In this document: piece after piece, positions 8,333 through 15,810 of the stretch
Position numbering within the stretch: position 1 is the stretch's first letter
Layout: each line of letters begins with the position of its first letter
Assembly (NCBI GenBank): GCA_937899645.1
Contig: CALCCD010000023.1
Location: forward strand, 1-59,676
Origin: an uncultured cyanobacterium
GTDB taxonomy: Bacteria; Cyanobacteriota; Cyanobacteriia; Cyanobacteriales; Geitlerinemataceae
DNA length: 59,676 nt
Direction of reading: 5' to 3'
Notes under the pieces: model-generated
Seen by the model: only the letters and a program-made list of their open reading frames with translations
Database searches by the model: none
What the model was told of the DNA's origin: nothing
Program-made: the position numbers and the translations under genes

Positions 8333-9679
8333 CTACTCGCAAGTCACCGACAGCTCGTCTACCCAGATACGCGGGCAAACGCCGCCCATCGTCACTTCCG
8401 TCTCCGGCTCCACGTAGACGATCGAGTTCAGCAACTCGCGAATATCGCCCGCCACTGTCGCCGAATCCACGCTCACCTTCTCGCCCTTGTTCACCAGCCA
8501 ACCGTCAAACGGCAGCGAGAACGAGCCTTGCAGCGCGTTAACCCCCGCGTGCAACGCGCTCACCTCGTCGATTAGCAGCACGTTGTCCGCCTCGTCCAGA
8601 CTCAGCGCTTCCTCCGGCTGCGACGCAGCAAACACGTGATAAAAATCCGGGCTCACCGTCACCTTCGCGCCCATATTGGCGTGACCCGTCGGCGTCGTGC
8701 CCATGCGCTTGGCCGTACCGGCGCTGTGCAGGAAGCCCGTCAGCTTGCCCGCCTCGATTAGCGGCACGCGGCGTGTCGGCGTTCCTTCTCCATCGAAGAA
8801 GTCCGGCGCAATATTGTCCGCGTGCAGCGCGTCGTTAAACACCGACAACAGCGGTGACGCCACCTCGGTTCCCAGCGACTCGGCGGTGGAGAGGCTGCGG
8901 TTATCGAGGATGCTTTGGGCGTTGTACATATTCGAGAACGCATTCAGCAGGCTCAAGAACGCCTCGGGTGAGAACACCACGCGGTATTTGCCGGTGGGGA
9001 TTTTCGCGTAATTCAGGTGTGAGAGGGTCTTCTCAGTCGCTTCCGCAAGACAACCCGCCAAGTCGAGGTTAGCAAGACCAGTGTTGACCTTAAAGGCTCC
9101 GGCGGCGCGGGGTTTTTTGCCCTCCTGTTCGGTTTTGCTGTAGAGGTAAATCGAGCAGGTGGAGCCCACGTCGCGTCGGCTGGCCCCGTCGCTGTTGATG
9201 TAGAAGCGATCGAAGTCGCGCTGCGCCAGACCGTTATAAGGCACGCTGGCGATCGCCTCGTGGGCGTCGAGCAGTTGCTTTTCAGCACCAATTAGCGTTT
9301 CGAGCAGTTCCGCTACCAGCGCTTGGGGCTGGCGACGATCTTCGCCCAAACCCGCGATCGGCTGGGTGGCTTCGGGGCTGAAGTCAGGCACGTTTTCCGT
9401 CGCGCCGAATTCGCTCGCTTCATGGGCGGTTTTCAGCGCCAGCTTCAGGCCAGCAGCGTCAGTGTCGGTGGTGGAGGTGATGCCCACCTGTCCGGCGGTG
9501 TTCCACACGCGGACGGTGACGCTAGAGCGGTTCGAGGCTTTCACCTGTTTTTGCTCGCCGCGATCGACCTGGACGCTGGTTTCGTCAACGCTGGAGCCGT
9601 AGATGTCGTACTTGTTGATGCCGAGTTCGGTGGCGATGTCGCGCACCTGCTGGGTCAGGGTGGTGATTTCTGCGGGCAT
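8333..9679 (-). CDS. tldE: TldE/PmbA-family metalloprotease subunit
   Basis: TldE (PmbA) pairs with TldD to form a zinc protease that processes unfolded peptides and some ribosomally made modified peptides. This 448-residue protein matches the PmbA side: it lacks the HExxxH zinc motif found in its partner (10781-12244) but shares the fold, including the DETSVQVDRGE segment near the N-terminus and GFLHSAGTAKRMG near residue 320. The genes for the two partners are separated here by an Rpn nuclease gene on the same strand. A co-transcript of tldD, rpn and tldE is possible. Confidence 0.88.
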   Translation of the reverse strand: MPAEITTLTQQVRDIATELGINKYDIYGSSVDETSVQVDRGEQKQVKASNRSSVTVRVWNTAGQVGITSTTDTDAAGLKLALKTAHEASEFGATENVPDFSPEATQPIAGLGEDRRQPQALVAELLETLIGAEKQLLDAHEAIASVPYNGLAQRDFDRFYINSDGASRRDVGSTCSIYLYSKTEQEGKKPRAAGAFKVNTGLANLDLAGCLAEATEKTLSHLNYAKIPTGKYRVVFSPEAFLSLLNAFSNMYNAQSILDNRSLSTAESLGTEVASPLLSVFNDALHADNIAPDFFDGEGTPTRRVPLIEAGKLTGFLHSAGTAKRMGTTPTGHANMGAKVTVSPDFYHVFAASQPEEALSLDEADNVLLIDEVSALHAGVNALQGSFSLPFDGWLVNKGEKVSVDSATVAGDIRELLNSIVYVEPETEVTMGGVCPRIWVDELSVTCE

Positions 9680-9718
9680 GGTGGATGAAAGTGTCTGTAT
9701 CGAGTGTTCTGTGTGTAA

Positions 9719-10747
9719 TTAAGAGCGATCGGTATCGGAAAGGCGGCGCACGGTCTCGATCGGCAGACCTGTCAGGCGGCTCACGGCGTCTGAGTCGAGT
9801 TCCGCCAGCATCCGTCGCGCCGTTTCGAGAATTCCGGCCTCGCGGCCCTGTTCGAGCCCCTGTTCGAGCCCCTGTTCGAGCCCCTGTTCGAGCCCTTGTT
9901 CGAGCCCCTGTTCGAGCCCTTGTTCGAGCCCCTGTTCGAGCCCCTGTTCGCGGCCTTGGCGGATTCCCTGCTCTCGACCCTGCTCTCGACCCTGCTCTCG
10001 ACCCTGTGCAAGCCCCTGTCGGATTCCTTGCTCGATCCCGGCTTTGATGGCGTAATTCAGACGTCCCTGCTCGTCGAGGAGCTTGAGGCGCTGCTTTTCG
10101 GCCAGCTCGTACTCTTCCCGCGATAGCTGGCTTTCGCTGGCGATCGCAAAGGCTTCGCTGAGATCGCGACTTCCCAATGCCGGGGGAATCGCGTCTAGAT
10201 TGCCTGCCTGCTGGATGAAATAGAGCCAGCGGTTGCTGTCGCGATCGGATTGGTCTGGCTGTTCGGCCAGCTTGGGCAGCTCGGCGAAAATCAGCTCCAT
10301 ATGGTCGCTGCAACAGTGGTCGGTGCCGCGCTCGAGGAGCTGGTAGCGGCTGACAGGATAACCAAAGTCGGGAAAGAGGACGAAGTCGGTAATCGTTAGA
10401 GAGATCACCGGCTTGAGCGAGAGATAGGGTTGGCCGCGCTGAAGCTGGTTCACGTAGGCTTTGGCGGTGTTATACACCACCCGCTCGGCGAACGCTTCGA
10501 CGGGCATGATCTGCATCTCGATGAGAACAGTCGCGCCGTTATCGAGCACGGCTTTCACATCGAGGATGCTTTGCTTCAGGTCGTAGGTCTCGGGATTTTG
10601 GTAGGGGTCGGTAATCTCCAGCTCGGCGATACGCGGTTCGTCGTTATAGACGATCGCGTTCAGAAAGTTCCGCAGGATCGATTGACTTCGGGTCGAGCCG
10701 AAGATGCGCTTGAAGCCGAAGTCAGTGCGAGGATCGATGAAGCCCAT
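9719..10747 (-). CDS. Rpn-family PD-(D/E)XK nuclease / putative transposase
   Basis: Rpn proteins are DNA endonucleases that promote RecA-independent recombination. The N-terminal opening FIDPRTDFGFKRIFG is diagnostic. The catalytic core is visible as ILDVKAVLDNGATVLIEMQ (Asp near residue 64, then E-x-Q). The rest of the 342 residues matches the family length. The C-terminal part (about 240-310) is a run of GxxQ units, including eight consecutive GLEQ tetrapeptides, encoded by near-identical 12-base repeats. A short tail LTGLPIETVRRL ends the protein. It lies between tldD and tldE and reads in the same direction, which suggests insertion into an ancestral tldD-tldE pair. Confidence 0.85.
   Translation of the reverse strand: MGFIDPRTDFGFKRIFGSTRSQSILRNFLNAIVYNDEPRIAELEITDPYQNPETYDLKQSILDVKAVLDNGATVLIEMQIMPVEAFAERVVYNTAKAYVNQLQRGQPYLSLKPVISLTITDFVLFPDFGYPVSRYQLLERGTDHCCSDHMELIFAELPKLAEQPDQSDRDSNRWLYFIQQAGNLDAIPPALGSRDLSEAFAIASESQLSREEYELAEKQRLKLLDEQGRLNYAIKAGIEQGIRQGLAQGREQGREQGREQGIRQGREQGLEQGLEQGLEQGLEQGLEQGLEQGLEQGLEQGREAGILETARRMLAELDSDAVSRLTGLPIETVRRLSDTDRS
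9849..10020 (-). repeat. 12-base minisatellite inside the Rpn gene
   Basis: Eight consecutive 12-base units of the type CTGTTCGAGCCC (plus strand, 9849-9949) encode GLEQ; units differ by at most one base. Three units of CCTGCTCTCGAC follow near 9968-10004. Such arrays change copy number by slippage, and a gain or loss of any unit stays in frame. Confidence 0.9.
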
Positions 10748-10780
10748 AACGATAGCGGGGTAAGAGCCTGAGCGAGACGA

Positions 10781-12244
10781 TTAACGACCGCCGACGGTAA
10801 TGTTATCGACCTTGATGTGCGGCTGGCCGACGGTGACGTAAACGCTACCGCTGACCGAACCGCAGAAGCCGGGCGCGAGGCTGAGGTCGTTCGACGACAT
10901 CGAAATTTTCTGCATCACGTCCACCGCTTCGCCGATTAGCGTTGCGCCTTTCAGCGGCTTGGTGACCTTGCCGTTTTCAATCAGGTAGGCTTCGTCCACG
11001 CCGAAGTTGAATTCGCCGGTGGGGCCGACGCTGCCGCCGCCCATTTTCTTGCAGTAGATGCCCTTGTCGATCGACTCGAACAGTTGCTCGTTGCTGAACT
11101 CGCCGGGAGCGATGTAGGTGTTCCGCATCCGTGAGGCGGCTGCGAAGGTATAACCCTGACGGCGGCCGCTGCCGGTGCGGGGTTCGCCGGTGCGCATCTC
11201 GCCCGCGCGATCGGAGATGAAGTTCTTGAGGATGCCGTTTTCGATCAGCAGCGTGCGCTGAGCGGGCATACCTTCGTCGTCCATATCGATCGTGCCGAAC
11301 TCGCGATCGGTCATGCCCTCATCCCAGGCGGTGAGGTTTTCGTGGGCGATTTTCTCGCCTTTCTTGTTGAGGAACGGCGTCGTTTCGCGCTCGATTTGCG
11401 TCGTTTCTAGCAGGTGGCCGCAGGCTTCGTGGAAGATTACACCACCGAAGGAGTTCGCCATGACGATCGGATAGGTTCCCGACTCGACGAAGTCCGCGTA
11501 GAGCATTTTGCCAGCGGACTCGGCCACGTTCGCGGCGGTGTTTTCGTAGCTCCAGTCGCGCAGGAAACCGGGATTGCTGCTGTCGCCAATGCGCTGAGAA
11601 ATCGAAGAGCGGTTGTCGCCATCGGCGCAGAGGAGGCTGTAGCCCACCGACTGGGTCAAGCGGATATCGCGGGCGAAGGTGCCATCGCTGGCGGCAACGA
11701 GGACTTCCTGCCAGTCGCGGAAATAGGCTGCGCGGCGGGACTGCACGTGGTTGGCCTGGCGCTTGAGGCTATCGTTTGCGCCCAGCAGCACGTCGCTCAT
11801 CTCACGCATGGAGCTGGTGTTGCCGAGCCAGATGTTCTTATTGCCGCTGTTGCCGTAGTCGCGCAGGGGTTCGAGGTTGACCTCGGGGACGAAGGATGTG
11901 GCGCTCGGCAGGTTCATGCCCAGCGTGGCCAGGGCTTTATCGAGGGCGGATTTCAGGCCGTTAAACGTTAGGTCGTTGGTGCTGACATAACAGTCGATGG
12001 TGCCGCGAAAGACGCGGACGCCTGCGCCGGTGGAGAGGGCGGGCGACAAGCTGGAGATAATGTCGTCTTCGGCGAGGGCGCTGATGTAGTTTTTGCGCTC
12101 GAGGAAAAATTCGATAAAGGTGGCCCCGGCGGCGCGACCGAGGCCGAGCAGCGTGGAGAGGGGCTCGCGCCAGGTATCGTCAAAGCGATCGCTGGTGGAG
12201 CGGTAATCGCGGGTGTCAATGTCTCGGGTCAGCAGTGCAATCAT
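10781..12244 (-). CDS. tldD: TldD metalloprotease subunit
   Basis: TldD is the catalytic partner of the TldD/TldE heterodimeric zinc protease. The zinc-binding segment [12 protein letters not shown] lies near residue 270, as expected for the HExxxH motif, and the glycine-rich C-terminal region ([18 protein letters not shown]) is typical of the family. The length of 487 residues is normal. The start is ATG 12244. The gene is first in a possible minus-strand unit with the Rpn gene (34 bases away) and tldE. Confidence 0.92.
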   Translation of the reverse strand: MIALLTRDIDTRDYRSTSDRFDDTWREPLSTLLGLGRAAGATFIEFFLERKNYISALAEDDIISSLSPALSTGAGVRVFRGTIDCYVSTNDLTFNGLKSALDKALATLGMNLPSATSFVPEVNLEPLRDYGNSGNKNIWLGNTSSMREMSDVLLGANDSLKRQANHVQSRRAAYFRDWQEVLVAASDGTFARDIRLTQSVGYSLLCADGDNRSSISQRIGDSSNPGFLRDWSYENTAANVAESAGKMLYADFVESGTYPIVMANSFGGVIFHEACGHLLETTQIERETTPFLNKKGEKIAHENLTAWDEGMTDREFGTIDMDDEGMPAQRTLLIENGILKNFISDRAGEMRTGEPRTGSGRRQGYTFAAASRMRNTYIAPGEFSNEQLFESIDKGIYCKKMGGGSVGPTGEFNFGVDEAYLIENGKVTKPLKGATLIGEAVDVMQKISMSSNDLSLAPGFCGSVSGSVYVTVGQPHIKVDNITVGGR

Positions 12245-12675
12245 GCGGCGGTGTCCTCGCGATCGTGCAGGCAGTTCTGTTCGTTTGCTATTTAACGTAT
12301 TTTAACAATCTCGCGAGATCGCGGGCGATCGGCTCTCCTCACTCTCCGTTAGGCCAGTTCTCGGCGGCACGCGGGGCCGCTATTACTTCGCGCGGAAGAT
12401 AGGGCTGAAAGGGCGCGGGATCGAGACCTGAGTCGGTCGTGGCGCGATCGCTGCGATTCGCAATCCTTGAATTAAGATGACAGCTAGCTAGGGATGGGGG
12501 CGATCGAACCCTCCGGCAGAAATAGTCGGGACTCTGCGCAACCGCACGAATTTGAGTCTAGAAGTTGCGTCGGCGCATCTCGCTCTCGTCAGCGCAAGAC
12601 CCTGCAATCACCTTCCTCTTTGCTTTGAAGCGTTCGCGACTTGGTCCTCCCGCTCGTATCCAACGAGCGCTTCCC
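12245..12675. other. Divergent intergenic region between tldD and hpsE
   Basis: This 431-base spacer separates two outward-reading genes and should contain both promoters. TTGAAT (near 12469) followed by an AT-rich patch and TAGGGA is a weak candidate for the rightward promoter. I see no small gene or RNA structure. An in-frame extension of the glycosyltransferase to 12565 is possible but has no conserved sequence. Confidence 0.4.
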
Positions 12676-13650
12676 ATGCTAGACATTTGCATCGCAATTC
12701 GCACCTACAACGGAGAGAAGCATCTCGCAGAAATTCTAGACGCGCTGCAGGCTCAGTCTGACGTTGAAGATCTGTCCTGGGAAGTGCTGGTCGTGGACAA
12801 TTGCAGTACGGACAGCACGGCGGATATCGTGCGGCGCTACCAGGCGAGCTGGCAGAGCGATAGCGAGCTGCGCTACTACTTCGAGCCGACCCCGGGGGCA
12901 GATATCGCACGTCGCAGCGCTGTCGAGCAAGCTCGCGCGCCCTGGATTGGTTTTTTAGACGACGACAACACGCCTGCACTGGGCTGGGTTCGCGCTGCCG
13001 TTGACTTTGCTAAGGCACATCCCAAAGCGGGCGCTTTCGGCAGTCAAATTCACGGCAAGTTTGAAGCCGAGCCGCCTCGAAATTTCAAGCGCATCGCCGG
13101 TTTTTTACCGGTGATCGAGCGATCGCATTCAATTTGCTTTACGGAGGGTTTGTACGATCGCAAAAACGTAATGCCGCCAGGTGCGGGCCTGGTGATTTTG
13201 CGACAAGCCTGGATGGATTGCGTGCCGCCCAAGCTGATCTTGAAAGGACCGGTTAGGGGGTCGCTGACCCTCAAAGGCGAAGATATCGAGATTCTGACCT
13301 ATATCAAGCAGCAGGGCTGGGAGATTTGGTACAACGCCAACATGCACATTTACCACCACATTCCACCAGAGCGCTTCGATCGCGACTATCTAATTCGCTT
13401 TTTCCAAGGGGTCGGCCTGAGCCGCTACTACACGCGCACCCTCGGGCGACCGAAGTGGCATAAACCCGCGATCGTCAGCGCTTATCTGCTCAACGACCTG
13501 CGAAAAGCGGCGATGTTTTGGATGACAAACCGCGATCGCATCGCTGGTGATGCCGTAATCGCCGGTGAATTCGAGCTGTACCGCAGCAGCATTATGAGCC
13601 CGATCGACCACATCCGACGCAAATACTTGTCGGTAGACATGCAAAGGTAA
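12676..13650 (+). CDS. hpsE: Family 2 glycosyltransferase, HpsE-type
   Basis: This is a GT-A inverting glycosyltransferase. It shows the nucleotide-sugar region CIAIRTYNGEKHL, the LVVDNCSTDST strand and the metal-binding FLDDDNTP motif near residue 95. The middle segment FGSQIHGKFEAEPPRNFKRIA is what I associate with HpsE of the hormogonium polysaccharide cluster in filamentous cyanobacteria. Translation started at ATG 12676 gives 324 residues. The last four codons (MQR and stop) lie inside the inverted repeat of the adjacent IS1-type element. The original C-terminus has therefore probably been replaced or shortened slightly. It likely builds exopolysaccharide with the GT4 gene on the other side of the IS. 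Confidence 0.8.
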   Translation: MLDICIAIRTYNGEKHLAEILDALQAQSDVEDLSWEVLVVDNCSTDSTADIVRRYQASWQSDSELRYYFEPTPGADIARRSAVEQARAPWIGFLDDDNTPALGWVRAAVDFAKAHPKAGAFGSQIHGKFEAEPPRNFKRIAGFLPVIERSHSICFTEGLYDRKNVMPPGAGLVILRQAWMDCVPPKLILKGPVRGSLTLKGEDIEILTYIKQQGWEIWYNANMHIYHHIPPERFDRDYLIRFFQGVGLSRYYTRTLGRPKWHKPAIVSAYLLNDLRKAAMFWMTNRDRIAGDAVIAGEFELYRSSIMSPIDHIRRKYLSVDMQR

Positions 13651-13653
13651 TGG
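13639..13653 (+). repeat. Left inverted repeat of the IS1-type element
   Basis: ATGCAAAGGTAATGG is identical, in reverse complement, to 14406-14420. It contains the hpsE stop codon (TAA, 13648-13650). Confidence 0.85.
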
Positions 13654-13663
13654 TCAGACAGCA

Positions 13664-14363
13664 AGCAAGAGAGCGATTGTAGTGACGCAGGAAGTAGCGC
13701 AGCGCCCCGAGATGGTTTACGAGCTTCTTCGAGAACGACAGCGCCTTGCGGACGAGACGTGACATTCGCTGCCGCAAGGTGTTGTTCAAGCGCTCAAGGT
13801 GACGGGTCTGGCCACTTTCTTTGCCTACAGCTCGATGTCGGTTCTTTGGCAGGACGCAGCCATACGCCTCTCAGTCGTCGGTGTAGCAGACCGCGCACTG
13901 TCGATACACTCCTGGCAATGAATCCCACAGCTGCTTCGCTGTGGTTTGGCTACGGTCTCCGAGGGCAAACCCCACCATCTCTCGGGTCTCACGGTCAATG
14001 GCCAGCCAGACCCACTGTTTGTTCTCTTTTCTGCCTGCACAACGACCACAACTCGTCCATCTCTACGGTCAACTTCCCTTTTTTTGACGAGACTGCCAAA
14101 TCTGCGGGTTCACTCTCCAGCTTACGATTGACGTAATCCTGCAGCCAGCGCACCGAGACTTGTGCGGCACGGGCAATCCCGGCTAGGGCGATGCGTTCGA
14201 GTAGCAAGCGGTCTACCAGTTCGCGAGTCTCACGCGAGATGGGTCGATGACTGGGATTCTCCACAAACTGTCGCCCGCAGTCATGACAGCGGTAGCGCTG
14301 TTTGCCAGTGTGGATGCGACCGTACTTGATGATTTGGCTCGATTGGCAGTTCGGGCAATTCAT
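13664..14363 (-). pseudogene. IS1-family transposase, frameshifted with an internal stop
   Basis: From ATG 14363 the frame begins with a zinc-ribbon-like motif (CPNCQSSQ, then YRCHDCGRQFVENP) and a helix-turn-helix region typical of IS1 InsA/InsB. Near MDELWS (about 14040) the frame shifts. The correct continuation, with KENKQWVWLAIDRETRE, is in another frame. Further on, TGA at 13871-13873 interrupts the expected DxWEAYG motif. The C-terminal NNTLRQRMSRLVRKALSFSKK is present. At least two disabling lesions mean the element cannot supply its own transposase. Confidence 0.88.
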
Positions 14364-14405
14364 GGGGAGGTTGATGATTGCGTCTCTCCATCCTTACCCT
14401 CTCTG

Positions 14406-14420
14406 CCATTACCTTTGCAT
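14406..14420 (-). repeat. Right inverted repeat of the IS1-type element
   Basis: This is the perfect complement of 13639-13653. It lies 20 bases upstream of the ATG of the GT4 glycosyltransferase gene. Confidence 0.85.
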
Positions 14421-14440
14421 CTTTACCACTCTGTGAACTT

Positions 14441-15628
14441 ATGTCAGATCTACAGATCCTAATTTATCGAGATCGGCTACTTCCGTATTCGGAAACATTT
14501 ATCCCCGCCCAGGCCCAAAACTATCGGACTTATAAAAGCATCTACGTCGGCTCGTCTCTGCTGCCGGAGATGTCTTTAGATTTCCGCCGCGATCGCTGTG
14601 TGACGCTCGATCGAACGGTTTCGCTGGCGGCCATTTGGAAGGCGATCTTCAAGCTGACAGGCTACCCCCACCCAGCCTGGATCGGCCAGCTCCGAGGCTG
14701 CCATCCCGGTCTTATTCACGCCCACTTCGGGCTCGATGGTGTTTTGGCGATGCCGTTAGCGCGACGCTTGAAGATTCCGCTGGTGGTTACGTTCCATGGC
14801 TATGCGGCGACGCTGGAGCCCGATGCTGACTTTAAAGAGCGCGACCCGTTCCCTTGGCGGCACTATTTTCGCAATCGCGGCAAGTTTTTTCGTCACTTTT
14901 ATCTGCGGCGGCGATCGCAGCTCTTCGAGACGAGCCCGTATATGGTGGCCGTGTCGGAGCACATCCGCCAAAAAGTTATCGCCCAAGGCTGTCCGCCGGA
15001 GAAAATCCACGTTCACTACATCGGCGTAAACGTGCAGAAGTTCCAGTCGCAAGGGGCGACGGCGCGTGAAGAAACGGTGCTGTTCGTCGGGCGGCTGGTG
15101 GAGAAGAAGGGCTGCGAGTATCTGATCGAGGCGGTGGCGGATTTGCAGCAGACATTCCCGAAGATGAAACTCGTCGTCGTTGGCGACGGGCCGCTGCGAT
15201 CGCGGCTGAAGGGTTTGGCAGCGCAGAAGCTGGCGCGCTACGAATTTGTCGGGAAACAGCCGCAGGAGGTCGTCCGCGAATGGATGGGGCGCGCGAAGGT
15301 GCTGGCCGTGCCGAGCGTGACGACGGCCCAGGGCGAAACCGAGGGCCTGCCGATCGTGCTGCTGGAAGGCATGGCGATGGGGTTGCCGGTGGTGGTGTCG
15401 CGCCACGCGGGGATGCCGGAGGCGGTGGTGCACGATCGCAACGGTCTGCTCGTGGAGGAGCGCGACGTGCGAGGTCTGAGCGAGTCGATCGCGCGGGTGT
15501 TGAGCGATAGCAATGTTTGGGAGCAGTTTTCGCGGGCAGGGCGATCGCAGGTGGAAGCAAAGTTCGATCTGCGGGCGAATACGGCGATGCTGGAGCGGGC
15601 TTACGGGGAGATCGTGGCGCAAGCGTAG
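14441..15628 (+). CDS. Family 4 glycosyltransferase
   Basis: This is a GT-B retaining glycosyltransferase of 395 residues, started at ATG 14441. The N-terminal domain includes HAHFGLDGVLAMPLARRL and LVVTFHGYAAT, as in WcaL/WbaZ-type polysaccharide transferases. The C-terminal nucleotide-sugar domain has ETVLFVGRLVEKKGCEYL and the EGLPIVLLEGMAMGLPVV element with the conserved E-x7-E spacing. With hpsE only an IS away, it probably acts in the same exopolysaccharide pathway. The IS sits directly upstream, so its native promoter may have been displaced. The sugar specificity cannot be read from the sequence. Confidence 0.87.
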   Translation: MSDLQILIYRDRLLPYSETFIPAQAQNYRTYKSIYVGSSLLPEMSLDFRRDRCVTLDRTVSLAAIWKAIFKLTGYPHPAWIGQLRGCHPGLIHAHFGLDGVLAMPLARRLKIPLVVTFHGYAATLEPDADFKERDPFPWRHYFRNRGKFFRHFYLRRRSQLFETSPYMVAVSEHIRQKVIAQGCPPEKIHVHYIGVNVQKFQSQGATAREETVLFVGRLVEKKGCEYLIEAVADLQQTFPKMKLVVVGDGPLRSRLKGLAAQKLARYEFVGKQPQEVVREWMGRAKVLAVPSVTTAQGETEGLPIVLLEGMAMGLPVVVSRHAGMPEAVVHDRNGLLVEERDVRGLSESIARVLSDSNVWEQFSRAGRSQVEAKFDLRANTAMLERAYGEIVAQA

Positions 15629-15735
15629 CGGCGTTTCTCCTGCGGCGCTGCGTTCGCCCTACGGCGCTGTAGGGGTCTGCCCTGTGGTCTGTCCTGCGGC
15701 CAAAACAGTCGCGTTTTGCCACGGGCTAAGGTACA

Positions 15736-15741
15736 TATACT
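15736..15741 (+). promoter_or_regulatory. Possible -10 element for the PP2C gene
   Basis: TATACT lies 70 bases upstream of ATG 15811, with GTTTTG 17 bases further upstream as a weak -35. This is a guess from spacing only. If the alternative GTG at 15742 were the true start, this element could not serve the gene. Confidence 0.25.
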
Positions 15742-15810
15742 GTGAACGCCGCGATCGCGCGAACGCTCCGGCCATCGCCCCGTCGCCAATATTCCCTTCG
15801 TCAGCGCGCC

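Larger units (their letters stand above)
13639..14420 (-). mobile_element. Decayed IS1-family insertion sequence
   Basis: Perfect 15-base inverted repeats (ATGCAAAGGTAATGG at 13639-13653; complement at 14406-14420) bound a 782-base element; similarity continues inward with one gap (CAGACAG / CAGAGAG). The GGTAATG core is like the ends of IS1. The single transposase gene inside is broken. I cannot find a direct target duplication outside the repeats: the flanks CGGTAGAC and CTTTACCA do not match, so the boundary or the flanks may have changed since insertion. Confidence 0.85.
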
